Counted from the first letter of the stretch, positions 36,999-47,343 are shown. The stretch is 64,000 bases of DNA from Cupriavidus taiwanensis LMG 19424 (GCF_000069785.1 NC_010528.1:2046001-2110000); one strand, 5' to 3'. Made by a program: numbers and translations. Notes: generated from the sequence alone by a model not told the origin.

Positions 36999-37593
36999 GG
37001 CAGTCTCCTCGCGAGATCCGGCCCGGCGCGGCCGTACGCGTTAGTTCTAGCTCATATGGCTCAAATACCAAGCCGTTCGCGATGCGATATGCGCCTTTAT
37101 CGCCATTTTATCGCGATGCGCTCCGGGCGGATCCCGGCGATGGGACAGTCATGCTGCATCTGCGTACGTGATACAATGTCGCAGTAGCCCCCGGGGTGTC
37201 CGAGCATCCCTGTAACCGGGCGTTCTCACCAGCGCGCTCTTGCGAGCGACAGCAGCCGCCGGCGCGGACTTTCCGCGACGACACCGAACTGGCGAACCAC
37301 CGGGTACACCTGCCCGCCTGCTCCGCGAAGCACATGGCCCCTCCGGCTGTCAGCGACCAGGTTTTCGCCCAAGCCATCCGCGCCCGCAGGGCAACACCGC
37401 TGACGCCGCCGACTGAACCGGTCATGCGGACGCCAGCCGCCGCGGCATACGCACCCTGCCCCGAACCATCCCAGCAGGTGCGGTTGGCCGCACGGACGTC
37501 ATGTGCCGCGGTACGCGCCGCTTCGGGCGAACCGAACAGGATTTTTGAAACGTAACCATGCAGCCTTCGCGGGCTGCGGAAAAGGAAGACAGA
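36999..37593. other. Long non-coding stretch upstream of infA
   Basis: 595 bp. A 10-bp direct repeat TCGCGATGCG occurs at 37077-37086 and 37111-37120 in an AT-richer patch. A -10-like TACAAT lies at 37172-37177, giving a possible leader of about 410 nt for infA. No protein gene is supported. Several open frames exist but have poor starts and reversed codon bias. Confidence 0.45.
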
Positions 37594-37815
37594 TTGGCTA
37601 AGGAAGAACTCATTGAATTTGGCGGCGTGGTGTCGGAAGCCCTGCCTGACAACCGCTATCGTGTCACGCTGGAAAACGGCGTTGAAATCTGGGCATACGC
37701 TTCGGGCAAGATGCAGAAGCACCGCATCCGCATCCTGGCCGGTGACCGCGTGACCCTGGAAATGTCGCCCTACGACCTGACCAAGGGTCGCATCAACTTC
37801 CGCCACAAGTCCTGA
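37594..37815 (+). CDS. infA: Translation initiation factor IF-1 with TTG start
   Basis: Binds the 30S A site during initiation; 73 aa, an S1/OB-fold ([29 protein letters not shown]). The frame is open from an ATG at 37558, but IF-1 proteins begin [13 protein letters not shown] at 37594 with AAGGA about 8 nt upstream gives exactly that N-terminus, so TTG is chosen. Beta-proteobacteria often have a second infA in the ribosomal protein cluster. This isolated copy, with a long leader, may be the conditionally expressed one (inference). Confidence 0.92.
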   Translation: MAKEELIEFGGVVSEALPDNRYRVTLENGVEIWAYASGKMQKHRIRILAGDRVTLEMSPYDLTKGRINFRHKS

Positions 37816-37825
37816 GTTTCCCCAC

Positions 37826-37857
37826 GGCGCCGATGGCAACGCACTGCCATCGGCGCC
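37826..37857 (+). terminator. Hairpin after infA
   Basis: Perfect 13-bp stem GGCGCCGATGGCA / TGCCATCGGCGCC, 6-nt loop, starting 10 bp after the infA stop. No T-run follows, so it may protect the 3' end rather than terminate. Confidence 0.6.
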
Positions 37858-37915
37858 GCCGCATGTTTCGCGCCGACGCGCTGTCACGCCGCTGACACCG
37901 CGCCCGGAGACACTT

Positions 37916-37949
37916 GCGGGCTGCCCTGACCGGCAGCCCGCTTTTGTTT
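37916..37949 (+). terminator. Intrinsic terminator between infA and sixA
   Basis: 10-bp stem GCGGGCTGCC / GGCAGCCCGC, 6-nt loop, then TTTTGTTT. Likely the true end of the infA transcript. Confidence 0.88.
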
Positions 37950-38014
37950 GCGCCGCGCTTGCGCCGGTCGGGCCGCTTCACCATACTCGAAGCAAGCTCA
38001 TTGCCCCGTCCGAC

Positions 38015-38491
38015 ATGAACCTGATCCTGTGGCGCCATGCCGAAGCCGAAGACCTGCCCGACGCTCTCAGTCTTAGCCGTACGGCAGACCTGCAGCGCCC
38101 GCTGACGCGCCGCGGCCGCAAGCAGGCCGAGGCCTCGGCCAGGTGGCTGCGCGCCCATCTGCCCGCCGATACCCGCGTCCTGTGCAGTCCCGCGGTGCGC
38201 GCGCGTGAAACCGCCGCAGCGCTCAGCGGCGAGCCGGAGATCCTTGATGCGCTGGCGCCGGGCGCCGACGTCAGCGCCGTGCTGGCCGCGGTCAAATGGC
38301 CGGAACGCGCCGAGCACGTGGTAGTGGTCGGCCACCAGCCCTGGATCGGCCGCGTTGCCAGCCTGCTGCTGGCGGGCACCGAAATGGACTGGAGCGTGCG
38401 CAAGGCCGGTGTCTGGTGGCTGACCGGCCGTACCCGGGAGAGCGAGGCCCAGACGGTGCTGCGCGCGGTCATCAATCCCGAATTCCTCTGA
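38015..38491 (+). CDS. sixA: SixA-like phosphohistidine phosphatase
   Basis: Histidine phosphatase of 158 aa. The RHG-type motif is LILWRHAEAED with nucleophilic His8. The second conserved His lies in VVVGHQPWIGR near residue 110. The SixA group dephosphorylates phosphohistidine in HPt domains and in PTS proteins (NPr). Starts 66 bp after the infA terminator, so it probably has its own promoter. Confidence 0.87.
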   Translation: MNLILWRHAEAEDLPDALSLSRTADLQRPLTRRGRKQAEASARWLRAHLPADTRVLCSPAVRARETAAALSGEPEILDALAPGADVSAVLAAVKWPERAEHVVVVGHQPWIGRVASLLLAGTEMDWSVRKAGVWWLTGRTRESEAQTVLRAVINPEFL

Positions 38492-38630
38492 GCCTGTTCA
38501 GGGACAGGCTGCGCGCTGCCGGCACCAACTCCGGCAAAAAATCAGAATTGCCTCATGGCAGGCGGAATCTCCCGTCCCTAAAGTGCATTGGCGCCCTATC
38601 CCGCCACTTGCAACTGTCACCGGAGATTCC

Positions 38631-39581
38631 ATGACCGAGCCTGTCATCGCCGTCACGCAACCGTCATCGCCGGGTCACGGCACTGTCACCGGCCCTCACT
38701 ACATTGCATCGCAACAGTTTCGTCACCAAAGGGACATACTGATGCGAGATCTGCCGACGCCTACCCAGCCGCTCTTCGACTCTCTGCCCAATGGCCTCGG
38801 CCAGACGGCGCGGAGGCGTCTTCATCGCCCATCGGATACACCGGCACATGAGTCGCCTGTTCTCAGCGTGGCGTGGGCGCGCCACCAGGATGAAGTAGTC
38901 GAGGCCCAGCGCCTGCGCTACAAGGTCTTTGCCGAGGAAATGGGCGCGCGCCTGACGTCTTCGGCGCCCGAACTGGACATCGACATGTTCGATGCCTACT
39001 GCGACCACCTGATCGTGCGCGACATGGCCACGCTGCGCGTGGTCGGCACCTACCGCGTGCTGCCGCCGCATCAGGCCAAGCGCCTGGGCTGCCTGTACGC
39101 CGAGTCGGAATTCGACCTGGTGCGGCTGTCGCACCTGCGGCCCAAGATGCTGGAACTGGGCCGCTCGTGCGTGCACCGCGACTACCGCTCGGGCAGCGTC
39201 ATCATGGCCCTGTGGGGCGGACTGGGCGAGTACCTGCAGCGCTGGGGCATCGAGTCGATGCTGGGCTGCGCGAGCGTGCCGATGAGCGACGGCGGGCATT
39301 ACGCGGCCAGCCTGCACCGTCTGTTCACCGAGCGCTCGCTGGCGCCGATCGAGTATCACGCCTTCCCGCGCCTGCCGCTGCCGGTGGAAGACCTGAACCA
39401 GCAGCTCGAGGTCGAGCCGCCCGCGCTGATCAAGGGCTACCTGCGCCTGGGCGCGAAGATCTGCGGCCAGCCCGCGTGGGACCCGGACTTCAACGTGGCG
39501 GACTTCCTCACGCTGCTGCGCGTGAACGACATGAACCCGCGCTACGCCCGCCACTTCCTCGGCCTGAACAACGCCGCCTGA
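38631..39581 (+). CDS. olsB: OlsB-like ornithine N-acyltransferase (GNAT fold)
   Basis: 316 aa. The core shows VEAQRLRYKVFAEEMGA, RVVGTYRVLPPHQAKRLG, ELGRSCVHRDYR and MLGCASVP, the signature order of the OlsB/hemolysin-like acyltransferases (Acetyltransf_5). OlsB transfers a 3-hydroxyacyl chain from ACP to ornithine, making lyso-ornithine lipid, a phosphorus-free membrane lipid formed under phosphate limitation. GGAG lies 6-7 nt before the ATG at 38631. No OlsA partner is adjacent. The position next to the phosphate gene block fits the role, though no Pho box was seen upstream. Confidence 0.75.
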   Translation: MTEPVIAVTQPSSPGHGTVTGPHYIASQQFRHQRDILMRDLPTPTQPLFDSLPNGLGQTARRRLHRPSDTPAHESPVLSVAWARHQDEVVEAQRLRYKVFAEEMGARLTSSAPELDIDMFDAYCDHLIVRDMATLRVVGTYRVLPPHQAKRLGCLYAESEFDLVRLSHLRPKMLELGRSCVHRDYRSGSVIMALWGGLGEYLQRWGIESMLGCASVPMSDGGHYAASLHRLFTERSLAPIEYHAFPRLPLPVEDLNQQLEVEPPALIKGYLRLGAKICGQPAWDPDFNVADFLTLLRVNDMNPRYARHFLGLNNAA

Positions 39582-39592
39582 GCGGCGCCCCG

Positions 39593-39642
39593 CCACCGGG
39601 CCCACCGGGCCCACCGGTCCCGGCCGCCCCATCGGCGGCCGG
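39593..39642. terminator. Short tandem repeat and GC-rich hairpin between olsB and ppx
   Basis: Three 9-nt units like CCCACCGGG (39593-39620) are followed by a perfect 9-bp stem CCGGCCGCC / GGCGGCCGG (39620-39642). No T-run. A possible factor-assisted stop for the convergent genes. Confidence 0.4.
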
Positions 39643-39657
39643 TCGACCGCTTCACAT

Positions 39658-41190
39658 TCAGTCGTAGACCACCTTGTAGCGCTTGCCGATGCGCTGCCAT
39701 TCGTCGGCTTCCTGCGCCAGGCTGTATTCGATCAGCGGATTGGCGTCGATCCACGCCTTCGGCAGCCGCACGGTAAAGCCTTCGTCCAGCGCTTCGGCCA
39801 GCTGCTTGACGCGGATGTCCGGCAGCGCCACGTCCGAGCGGCGCCGGCACAGCACGAAGGCCAGGCGCAGGCTGAACAGCATGCGCCAGTCGACGAACTT
39901 GCCGCTGCCCGACAACTTGCCGAGCTTGCCCGCATGGCCCAGCAGCAGCGTCGCCAGCCGCGCCTGGTCGGTCTTGGAAAAGCCCGGCATGTCTGCATGC
40001 GTGGCGATATAGGCAGAATGCTTGTGGTAGCCGCTGTGCGAGATCGACATGCCGATCTCATGCAGGCTGGCCGCCCAGCCCAGCAGCGCCAGGTTGTCCT
40101 CGCGCCGTTCATTGGCCGGTTCCGGGAACTGTGACAGCAGCGTCTGCGCGGTGCGCCGCACGCGGCTGGCCTGGGCGCGGTCGACGCCGTAGCGGCGCAT
40201 GAACTGGTCCACCGTGACCGTGCGCATGTCCTCGTGGTGGCTGCGTCCGAGCAGGTCGTACAGCACGCCCAGCCGCAGCGCGCCGTCGGTCACGTCCATG
40301 CGCTCGATATCGAGCTCGGCGAACACGCCCAGCATGATCGACAAGCCGCCCGGCAGCACCGGGATGCGATCCGGCTTGAGCCCGGTCAGCTTGACGCGGT
40401 TGGTGTTCTCGGCCTTGATCAGCGCCCGCTTCAGGCGCTCCAGCCCCTCGCGCGTGATGCCGTGCTCGGCATTGCTGTCGTTCATGCCATTGAGCTCGAT
40501 CAGCTCGGCCAGCGCGCGCGCGGTGCCCGAAGAGCCCACCGCCTGTTCCCAGCCCGCGGCACGGTACTGGCGCACCAGCACCTGGATTTCGCGGCGCGCG
40601 GCCAGCTCGGCCTGCTTCATCGCGTATTCGTCGACATTGCCGCTGGGAAAGAACTGGCGGCTGTGCGACACGCAGCCGATATACAGGCTTTCCATCAGCT
40701 TGGACTGGTAGCCGTTGCCGATGATGAATTCGGTCGAGCCGCCGCCGATATCGACCACCAGGCGGTTGCCCTGGCAGGCCGGCGCATCGTGCGAGGCGCC
40801 CAGATAGATCAGCCGCGCCTCCTCGCGCCCGGCGATCACTTCGATCGGAAAGCCCAGGGCCCCTTCGGCCTCGATCAGGAACTCGGACGCGTTCTTTGCC
40901 ACCCGCAGCGTATTGGTGGCAACGGCGCGCACCTGGCCCGGCGCGAACTCGCGCAGGCGATCGCCGAAACGCCGCAGCGCATCGATGCCGCGCCGCCGCG
41001 CGGGCTGGTCCAGGTATTTGTCGGGCGTCAGCCCGGCCGCCAGCCGCACCGGTTCGCGCAGCGCGTCCACCTGGAAGATCTGGCTGGCGGGGCCGTTGGC
41101 CGTTGGAGTCTCGTCCACTCGCCCGATCATCAGGCGGAAGCTGTTCGAGCCCATGTCGACGGCGGCCAGCAGGCGTGGAGTGTTGTTCAT
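39658..41190 (-). CDS. ppx: Exopolyphosphatase
   Basis: Releases phosphate from polyphosphate ends; also related to pppGpp hydrolase GppA. 510 aa, normal length. The sugar-kinase/actin-fold signatures are AAVDMGSNSFRLMIGRV near the N-terminus and VDIGGGSTEFIIGNG near 150, with a C-terminal HD-like domain (LHEIGMSISHSGYHKHSAYI). ATG at 41188-41190 (MNNTPRLLAAVDMGSNS). Divergent from ppk with a shared control region. Confidence 0.93.
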   Translation of the reverse strand: MNNTPRLLAAVDMGSNSFRLMIGRVDETPTANGPASQIFQVDALREPVRLAAGLTPDKYLDQPARRRGIDALRRFGDRLREFAPGQVRAVATNTLRVAKNASEFLIEAEGALGFPIEVIAGREEARLIYLGASHDAPACQGNRLVVDIGGGSTEFIIGNGYQSKLMESLYIGCVSHSRQFFPSGNVDEYAMKQAELAARREIQVLVRQYRAAGWEQAVGSSGTARALAELIELNGMNDSNAEHGITREGLERLKRALIKAENTNRVKLTGLKPDRIPVLPGGLSIMLGVFAELDIERMDVTDGALRLGVLYDLLGRSHHEDMRTVTVDQFMRRYGVDRAQASRVRRTAQTLLSQFPEPANERREDNLALLGWAASLHEIGMSISHSGYHKHSAYIATHADMPGFSKTDQARLATLLLGHAGKLGKLSGSGKFVDWRMLFSLRLAFVLCRRRSDVALPDIRVKQLAEALDEGFTVRLPKAWIDANPLIEYSLAQEADEWQRIGKRYKVVYD

Positions 41191-41320
41191 CGTGTGCTCG
41201 GAGGGCAAGTTCGCATTGGCGTTGCGAAGCACGGCAGGGACACGCTGGCGCCTGGACCTGCCGCGATTCGCGCCCGGGAAAAATATGTCGTGGTCATGTC
41301 CGCATCATGACAAAATCAAA

Positions 41321-41338
41321 CTGTCATGAAAGTGACAC
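41321..41338 (+). promoter_or_regulatory. Candidate Pho box between ppx and ppk
   Basis: CTGTCAT GAAA GTGACAC: a perfect first heptamer, the correct 4-nt gap, and 5 of 7 matches in the second. It is 45 bp upstream of the chosen ppk start. No good -10 lies exactly 10 bp downstream, so positioning is less convincing than at pstS. Confidence 0.65.
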
Positions 41339-41383
41339 GATTCTATGAAAAAGTCGCCACATTACCAAAAGAAGGTCATGACC

Positions 41384-43471
41384 ATGTCGACGACTCCGTC
41401 CAGTACGCTGCTCAATCGCGAACTGGGCATCCTGGAATTCAATGCCCGCGTGCTGGCGCAAGCCGCGGACCCGAAAGTCCCGCTGCTCGAACGGCTCAAG
41501 TTCATCTGCATCGTGTCCAGCAACCTGGACGAGTTCTTTGAAATCCGCATGGCGGGCCTGAAGGAACAGATGCGCGACAATGCCTCGGGCCTGACGCCGG
41601 ATGGCCTTTCCTTCCAGCAGACCTACCAGCTTGTCACCGAGCGCACGCAACGGCTTGTGGCCTCGCAGTATGACATGCTGCAGAACACCATTTTTCCACT
41701 ACTTGAAAAAGAAGGGGTCTTTTTCCACCTGACCACCACCTGGACCGACGCCCAGCGTGAGTGGGCGCGGGAGTTCTTCCAGCGCGAGCTGGCGCCGGTG
41801 CTGACCCCGATCGCGCTGGACCCGGCCCACCCCTTTCCCCGCGTGCTCAACAAGAGCCTGAATTTCGTGGTGGAGCTGTCCGGCAAGGATGCCTTCGGGC
41901 GCGACGCCGATCTCGCCATCGTGCAGGCGCCGCGCGCGCTGCCGCGCGTGGTGAAGATGCCGGAGAAGCTGTCGGGCTATCCGTACGGCTTTGTCATGCT
42001 GTCGTCGTTCATGCAGGGCTTCGTGCACGAGCTGTTCCCTGCCATCACCGTGCATGGCTGCTACCAGTTCCGCGTCACGCGCAACTCGGACCTGTTCGTC
42101 TCGGAAGACGACATCACCGACCTGCGCGAAGCGCTGCAGGGCGAACTCCCCGCGCGCCATTTCGGCGACACGGTGCGGCTGGAAATCTCGTCCGATACAC
42201 CTGCCCCGCTGGCGCGCCGGCTGCTGCTGGAATCGGGGCTGGCCGAACAGGACCTGTACCGCGTATCCGGCCCGGTGAACCTGGTGCGGCTGATGCAGAT
42301 CCCCGACATGGTCGACCGGCCGGCGCTCAAGTTCCCGCCTTACGTGCCGGCGCCGGTCAAGGCCTTTGCGGGCGGTGCGTCGATGTTCGACGTAATGCGC
42401 CAGCAAGACGTGCTGCTGCACCATCCGTACGAAAGCTTCAGCTCCGTGCTGGATCTGCTGCAACTGGCCGCCGCCGATCCCAACGTGGTGGCGATCAAGC
42501 AGACGGTCTATCGCACCGGCAATGAATCGCTGGTGATGGAAGCGCTGATGACCGCCGCGCGCAACGGCAAGGAAGTGACGGTGGTGGTGGAACTGCTGGC
42601 GCGCTTCGACGAGGAAACCAATATCAACTGGGCCGAGCGGCTCGAGTCCGCCGGCGCGCACGTGATCTACGGCGTGGTCGGGCACAAGTGCCACGCCAAG
42701 ATGCTGCTGATCGTCCGGCGCGAGCCCGCCGGACCGAAGGCCAAGCAGGTCAAGCTGCGCCGCTATGCCCACCTGGGCACAGGCAATTACCATCCGCGCA
42801 CGGCCAGGCTTTATACCGACTTCGGGCTGCTGACCGCCGACGAGGCGATCTGCGAAGACGTGCACCATGTGTTCCAGCTGCTGACCGGCACGGCCGGCAC
42901 GATCCGGCTGAACCACCTGTGGCAGTCGCCGTTCACCATGCAGAGCAACCTGGTCGACCATATCCGCGCCGAGGCCCGCAACGCGCGCGCGGGCAAGCCG
43001 GCGCGCATCATCGCCAAGATGAACGCGCTGCTGGAACCGTCGATCATCGACGAGCTGTACAAGGCCTCGCGCGCCGGCGTGAAGATCGACCTGATCGTGC
43101 GGGGCGTGTGCGCGCTGATGCCGGGCGTGCCGGGCATGTCCGAGAACATCACGGTGCGCTCGATCATCGGGCGTTTCCTCGAACACCACCGCGTCTATTA
43201 CTTCCAGGCGGCCGGCGCAGAGGTGCTCTATCTTTCCAGCGCAGACTGGATGGACCGCAACCTGTTCCGCCGCGTGGAAGTCGCATTCCCGGTCCTGGAC
43301 AAGGCGCTCAAGGCGCGCGTCATCAAGGAGAGCCTGCAGGTCCACCTGCGCGACAATGCCTCGGCGTGGATCATGCAGTCTGACGGCAATTACGTGCGCA
43401 GCCAGACGCGTTCCAAGCATCCGCATATCAGCCAGAACGATCTGCTGGTGATGTTCGGCGGCACCCCCTGA
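41384..43471 (+). CDS. ppk: Polyphosphate kinase 1
   Basis: Makes polyphosphate from ATP reversibly; 695 aa, as in the family. The N-terminal domain has LNRELGILEFNARVLAQA and SSNLDEFFEIRMAGLKEQ. The catalytic histidine occurs in VGHKCHAKMLLI near 435, and FVRRLNHLWQ-like and DWMDRNLFRRVE regions complete the phospholipase-D-like C-terminal domains. ATG at 41384 has AAGG 8 nt upstream; ATGs at 41345 and 41378 are possible but lack a suitable Shine-Dalgarno. Candidate Pho box upstream. Confidence 0.95.
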   Translation: MSTTPSSTLLNRELGILEFNARVLAQAADPKVPLLERLKFICIVSSNLDEFFEIRMAGLKEQMRDNASGLTPDGLSFQQTYQLVTERTQRLVASQYDMLQNTIFPLLEKEGVFFHLTTTWTDAQREWAREFFQRELAPVLTPIALDPAHPFPRVLNKSLNFVVELSGKDAFGRDADLAIVQAPRALPRVVKMPEKLSGYPYGFVMLSSFMQGFVHELFPAITVHGCYQFRVTRNSDLFVSEDDITDLREALQGELPARHFGDTVRLEISSDTPAPLARRLLLESGLAEQDLYRVSGPVNLVRLMQIPDMVDRPALKFPPYVPAPVKAFAGGASMFDVMRQQDVLLHHPYESFSSVLDLLQLAAADPNVVAIKQTVYRTGNESLVMEALMTAARNGKEVTVVVELLARFDEETNINWAERLESAGAHVIYGVVGHKCHAKMLLIVRREPAGPKAKQVKLRRYAHLGTGNYHPRTARLYTDFGLLTADEAICEDVHHVFQLLTGTAGTIRLNHLWQSPFTMQSNLVDHIRAEARNARAGKPARIIAKMNALLEPSIIDELYKASRAGVKIDLIVRGVCALMPGVPGMSENITVRSIIGRFLEHHRVYYFQAAGAEVLYLSSADWMDRNLFRRVEVAFPVLDKALKARVIKESLQVHLRDNASAWIMQSDGNYVRSQTRSKHPHISQNDLLVMFGGTP

Positions 43472-43482
43472 GCGGCGCACAG

Positions 43483-43518
43483 GCAAAGAAAAACCCGCCG
43501 CGGCGGGTTTTTCTTTGC
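43483..43518. terminator. Bidirectional terminator between ppk and phoR
   Basis: Near-perfect 36-nt palindrome GCAAAGAAAAACCCGCCG / CGGCGGGTTTTTCTTTGC. A- and T-runs on the two sides serve both convergent transcripts. Confidence 0.92.
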
Positions 43519-43520
43519 GA

Positions 43521-44903
43521 TCAGGCTGCGCGCCGGGAATTGTCCGGCGACTGCGGCGTGAGCGTCGGGCCGGCACCCGGCACCGTGGGTTCCGCGCTGT
43601 CGGCGGCGGTACGCACGCTGCGCTCCAGCGGAAACACCACGCGGAATACGCTGCCCCGGCCCTCTTCGCTGGTGACGCGCAGCTCCGCATGGTGGCGCGA
43701 CAGCACGTGCTTGACGATGGCCAGGCCCAGGCCGGTACCCCCGGTGTCGCGCGAGCGGCTGCGGTCGACGCGGTAAAAGCGCTCGGTCAGCCGGGGAATA
43801 TGCTCGGCCGCGATGCCCAGGCCCGTATCGGCCACCGAAAACACCGCATGGCCGTCTTCCCAGGCCAGCCGCATGGTAATGCGCCCGCCCTCCGGCGTGT
43901 AGCGCACCGCGTTCGATACCAGGTTGCCCAGTGCCGACATCAGCTCGGTCTCGGCGCCGCGCATGGCCACGGTGGGATCGATCTCGGCACTGACATGATG
44001 CCGCCCTTGCGACAGCGCCTCGGCATCGTGCATCAGGTGCGCCACCATGGCGCGGATCGGCACCACGTCATGGCCCGGCGGCTGGGCGTCGCTTTCCAGC
44101 TTGGCGAGCGCCAGCAGGTCTTCGACGATGCTCTGCATGCGCACCGACTGCGCCAGCATCATGTCGATATAGCGGCGCCGGTCTTCCTCGGACACCGGCA
44201 GGTCGCGCACGGTCTCGAGAAAGCCGGTCATGACGGTCAGCGGGGTCTTCAGTTCGTGCGAGACATTGGCGACGAAGTCGCGCCGCATCGCCTCGGTGTT
44301 TTCCAGCTTGGTGATGTCCTGCGTGATGACCAGCTTGCGGTTGTCGCCATACGGCAGGATCTGCACCGCGATCACGCTGTGCTTGTGCTCGCCCATGTCG
44401 CGCATCACCAGCGGGTCGTCGAACTGCTGCCGTGTCAGGTAGTGGACAAACTCCGGACGGCGGATCAGGTGGGTAATGCGCTGGCGCACGTCGCGCCGCG
44501 CGTTCAAGCCGAAATGCTGCTCGGCGACGTCGTTGCACCACTCGATCTGGTCGGCGTCATCGAGCATCAGCACGCCGTTGGGCGAGGCCTGGATGGCCTG
44601 GATAAAGCGGGTGTGCTGCTGCTCCACCTGCAGCACCTGAGTGCGCCAGCGCTTGACCAGCCGGTGCAGGCGGTAATACACCTCGCCCCACAGGCCGAGC
44701 GCGCTGGGGATCTCGCCGTAGACCGGCGCGTCCAGCACCTTCCACAGCCGGTTGATCTGGTACAGGTAATAGAACAGCAGGCCAAGCAGCGACACGCATG
44801 CCAGCGCCAGCGCCGGCACCGGGCCGGTCACCAGGTAAACGCCGGCGGACAGCACCAGCAGGCTGATCAGGATGGCCGCGGAACGGGCCCAGATGACATT
44901 CAT
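43521..44903 (-). CDS. phoR: Phosphate regulon sensor histidine kinase
   Basis: 460 aa. Two N-terminal membrane segments (about 7-27 and 30-48) are followed by a PAS domain with VLMLDDADQIEWCN, then the dimerisation box FVANVSHELKTPL with phospho-acceptor His216. The ATPase domain has N-box NLVSNAVRYT, VADTGLGI and GGTGLGLAIVKH. It senses phosphate status through PstSCAB/PhoU and phosphorylates PhoB. Last gene of the pst-pho operon. The Pro/Ser-rich C-tail after PLERSV is longer than usual. Confidence 0.95.
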   Translation of the reverse strand: MNVIWARSAAILISLLVLSAGVYLVTGPVPALALACVSLLGLLFYYLYQINRLWKVLDAPVYGEIPSALGLWGEVYYRLHRLVKRWRTQVLQVEQQHTRFIQAIQASPNGVLMLDDADQIEWCNDVAEQHFGLNARRDVRQRITHLIRRPEFVHYLTRQQFDDPLVMRDMGEHKHSVIAVQILPYGDNRKLVITQDITKLENTEAMRRDFVANVSHELKTPLTVMTGFLETVRDLPVSEEDRRRYIDMMLAQSVRMQSIVEDLLALAKLESDAQPPGHDVVPIRAMVAHLMHDAEALSQGRHHVSAEIDPTVAMRGAETELMSALGNLVSNAVRYTPEGGRITMRLAWEDGHAVFSVADTGLGIAAEHIPRLTERFYRVDRSRSRDTGGTGLGLAIVKHVLSRHHAELRVTSEEGRGSVFRVVFPLERSVRTAADSAEPTVPGAGPTLTPQSPDNSRRAA

Positions 44904-45015
44904 GCGCAGGGTTCAGGCTCGCAGGCAGCCGCGAAAACGGCTGCCTGCAGGGTTGCGACGGAGTGTGCCACGATTTCGCCGCGCCCTGCCAGCGGCTTGA
45001 GACCCGTGCGGCGGT

Positions 45016-45723
45016 TCAGGCGCCAGGGGTGCGCGCCAGCCGGTAGCCGCTGCCACGCACGGTTTCGATCATGTTGCTGTAGCCGCCCGGCGTCAGTGCG
45101 GCACGCAGGCGCTTGATATGGACGTCGACGGTGCGTTCCTCGACGAAGACATGGTCGCCCCAGACCTGGTCGAGCAATTGCGAACGGCTGTGCACGCGCT
45201 CCGGGTGCGTCATCAGGAAGTGCAGCAGGCGGAACTCGGTGGGGCCCAGGTCCAGCTTAATCGGGCCGCTCTCGTCCTGGCCGGTCACGCGGTGCGTGGC
45301 CGGGTCGAGGCGCAGGCCGTTGATCGCCACCACGTCGTCGGTCAGTTGCGGCGCGCGGCGGCGCAGCACAGCCTTGATTCGCGCCAGCAGTTCCTTGGGC
45401 GAGAACGGCTTGGTGACATAGTCGTCGGCACCGGCCTCCAGCCCCATCACCTTGTCCTGCTCCTCGCCGCGGGCGGTCAGCATGATGATGGGAATCTGGC
45501 GGGTACGGTCATTGGCGCGCAACTCCTTGGCGAAGTTCGCGCCCGACTTGCCCGGAAGCATCCAGTCGAGCAGCACCAGGTCGGGCAGCACATCGCTCAT
45601 CAGCGACAGCGCCTGCTCGGCGTTATAGGCCCGGATCGGATAATGCCCCGCGTGCTGCAGGTTCACGGCGATCAGTTCGGCGATCGCCGGTTCGTCTTCG
45701 ACAACCAGAATACTGCTTGGCAT
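45016..45723 (-). CDS. phoB: Phosphate regulon response regulator
   Basis: 235 aa. Receiver domain with acidic pocket Asp10/Glu11 and phospho-acceptor Asp53 in LVLLDWMLPGKSG; Lys in VTKPFSPKELLAR. The C-terminal OmpR-type winged helix has EFRLLHFLMTHPERVHSRSQL and VDVHIKRLRAAL. Activates Pho-box promoters such as those predicted before pstS and ppk. Separated from phoR by 112 bp, from phoU by 28 bp. Confidence 0.96.
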   Translation of the reverse strand: MPSSILVVEDEPAIAELIAVNLQHAGHYPIRAYNAEQALSLMSDVLPDLVLLDWMLPGKSGANFAKELRANDRTRQIPIIMLTARGEEQDKVMGLEAGADDYVTKPFSPKELLARIKAVLRRRAPQLTDDVVAINGLRLDPATHRVTGQDESGPIKLDLGPTEFRLLHFLMTHPERVHSRSQLLDQVWGDHVFVEERTVDVHIKRLRAALTPGGYSNMIETVRGSGYRLARTPGA

Positions 45724-45751
45724 GTGTATGGTTCTCCGTGGGCGGCTGACC

Positions 45752-46456
45752 TCAGCTCAGCGCTTCGCGCTCCATGTCCTCGCGCGAGGCATGGCGGACG
45801 TCCGTCCCCTTGACAATGTAAATGATAAATTCCGCAATGTTCTTGGCGTGATCGCCGATGCGCTCGACGGCCTTGGCGATGAACAGGAAATCCAGCGCGA
45901 CCGAGATCGTGCGCGGGTCTTCCATCATGTACGTGATCAGCTTGCGCACGAAGCCGCGGAATTCCTCGTCGATGGCCTTGTCGTCCTTGACGATGCGCGC
46001 CGCCGCGACGGTGTCCAGCCGGGCAAAGGCGTCGAGCGCCTGGCGCAGCAGCGAGATCGCCATCTCGCCCGACAGCTTGACCTCGGCGTAGTTGATGCTG
46101 TGCGCCGACGCGTCTTCCATGATGTGCTTGGTGCGCTTGGCGATCTTCTCGGCTTCGTCGCCGGCGCGCTCCAGGTTGGTGATGGTCTTGGAGATGGCCA
46201 TCACCAGGCGCAGGTCGCGCGCGGTCGGCTGGCGCCGGGCGATGATGTTGCCGCAATCGGCATCGATCTCGACTTCCAGCGCATTGAGCTGGATCTCCCG
46301 GGCGATCACCTGGTCGGCGATCTCGGCGTCGAAGTCGGTCAGCGCGCGCATGGCCAGCTCGATCTGGGACTCCACCAGGCCGCCCATCTGCAGCAGCTTG
46401 GTGTTGATGGCGTTAAGGTCTGCGTCGAACTGGGTCGACAGGTGCTTGTCAGTCAT
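45752..46456 (-). CDS. phoU: Phosphate-specific transport accessory protein
   Basis: 234 aa, two repeats of the PhoU three-helix bundle. The metal-binding E/DxxxD motifs are seen in TNLERAGDEAEKIAKRTKHI and KAVERIGDHAKNIAEFIIYI. It links the Pst transporter to PhoR and keeps the regulon off in phosphate excess. ATG at 46454-46456 with GGAGA upstream. Confidence 0.95.
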   Translation of the reverse strand: MTDKHLSTQFDADLNAINTKLLQMGGLVESQIELAMRALTDFDAEIADQVIAREIQLNALEVEIDADCGNIIARRQPTARDLRLVMAISKTITNLERAGDEAEKIAKRTKHIMEDASAHSINYAEVKLSGEMAISLLRQALDAFARLDTVAAARIVKDDKAIDEEFRGFVRKLITYMMEDPRTISVALDFLFIAKAVERIGDHAKNIAEFIIYIVKGTDVRHASREDMEREALS

Positions 46457-46503
46457 GGGATTCTCCTGGCCGCTTATGGATATGCTAGTCCCTGCCCTGC
46501 CCG

Positions 46504-47292
<789 letters not shown>

Positions 47293-47343
47293 TGCGTTTT
47301 CTCGCTTGCAGTCTTGGGGCGGTCCGCCTTACGGGCGCGCCGC

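Noticed and set aside
39593..39620. Triplicate 9-nt units as a possible CRISPR or REP element
   Set aside because: Units are directly adjacent with no spacers and only three copies; a simple slippage repeat.
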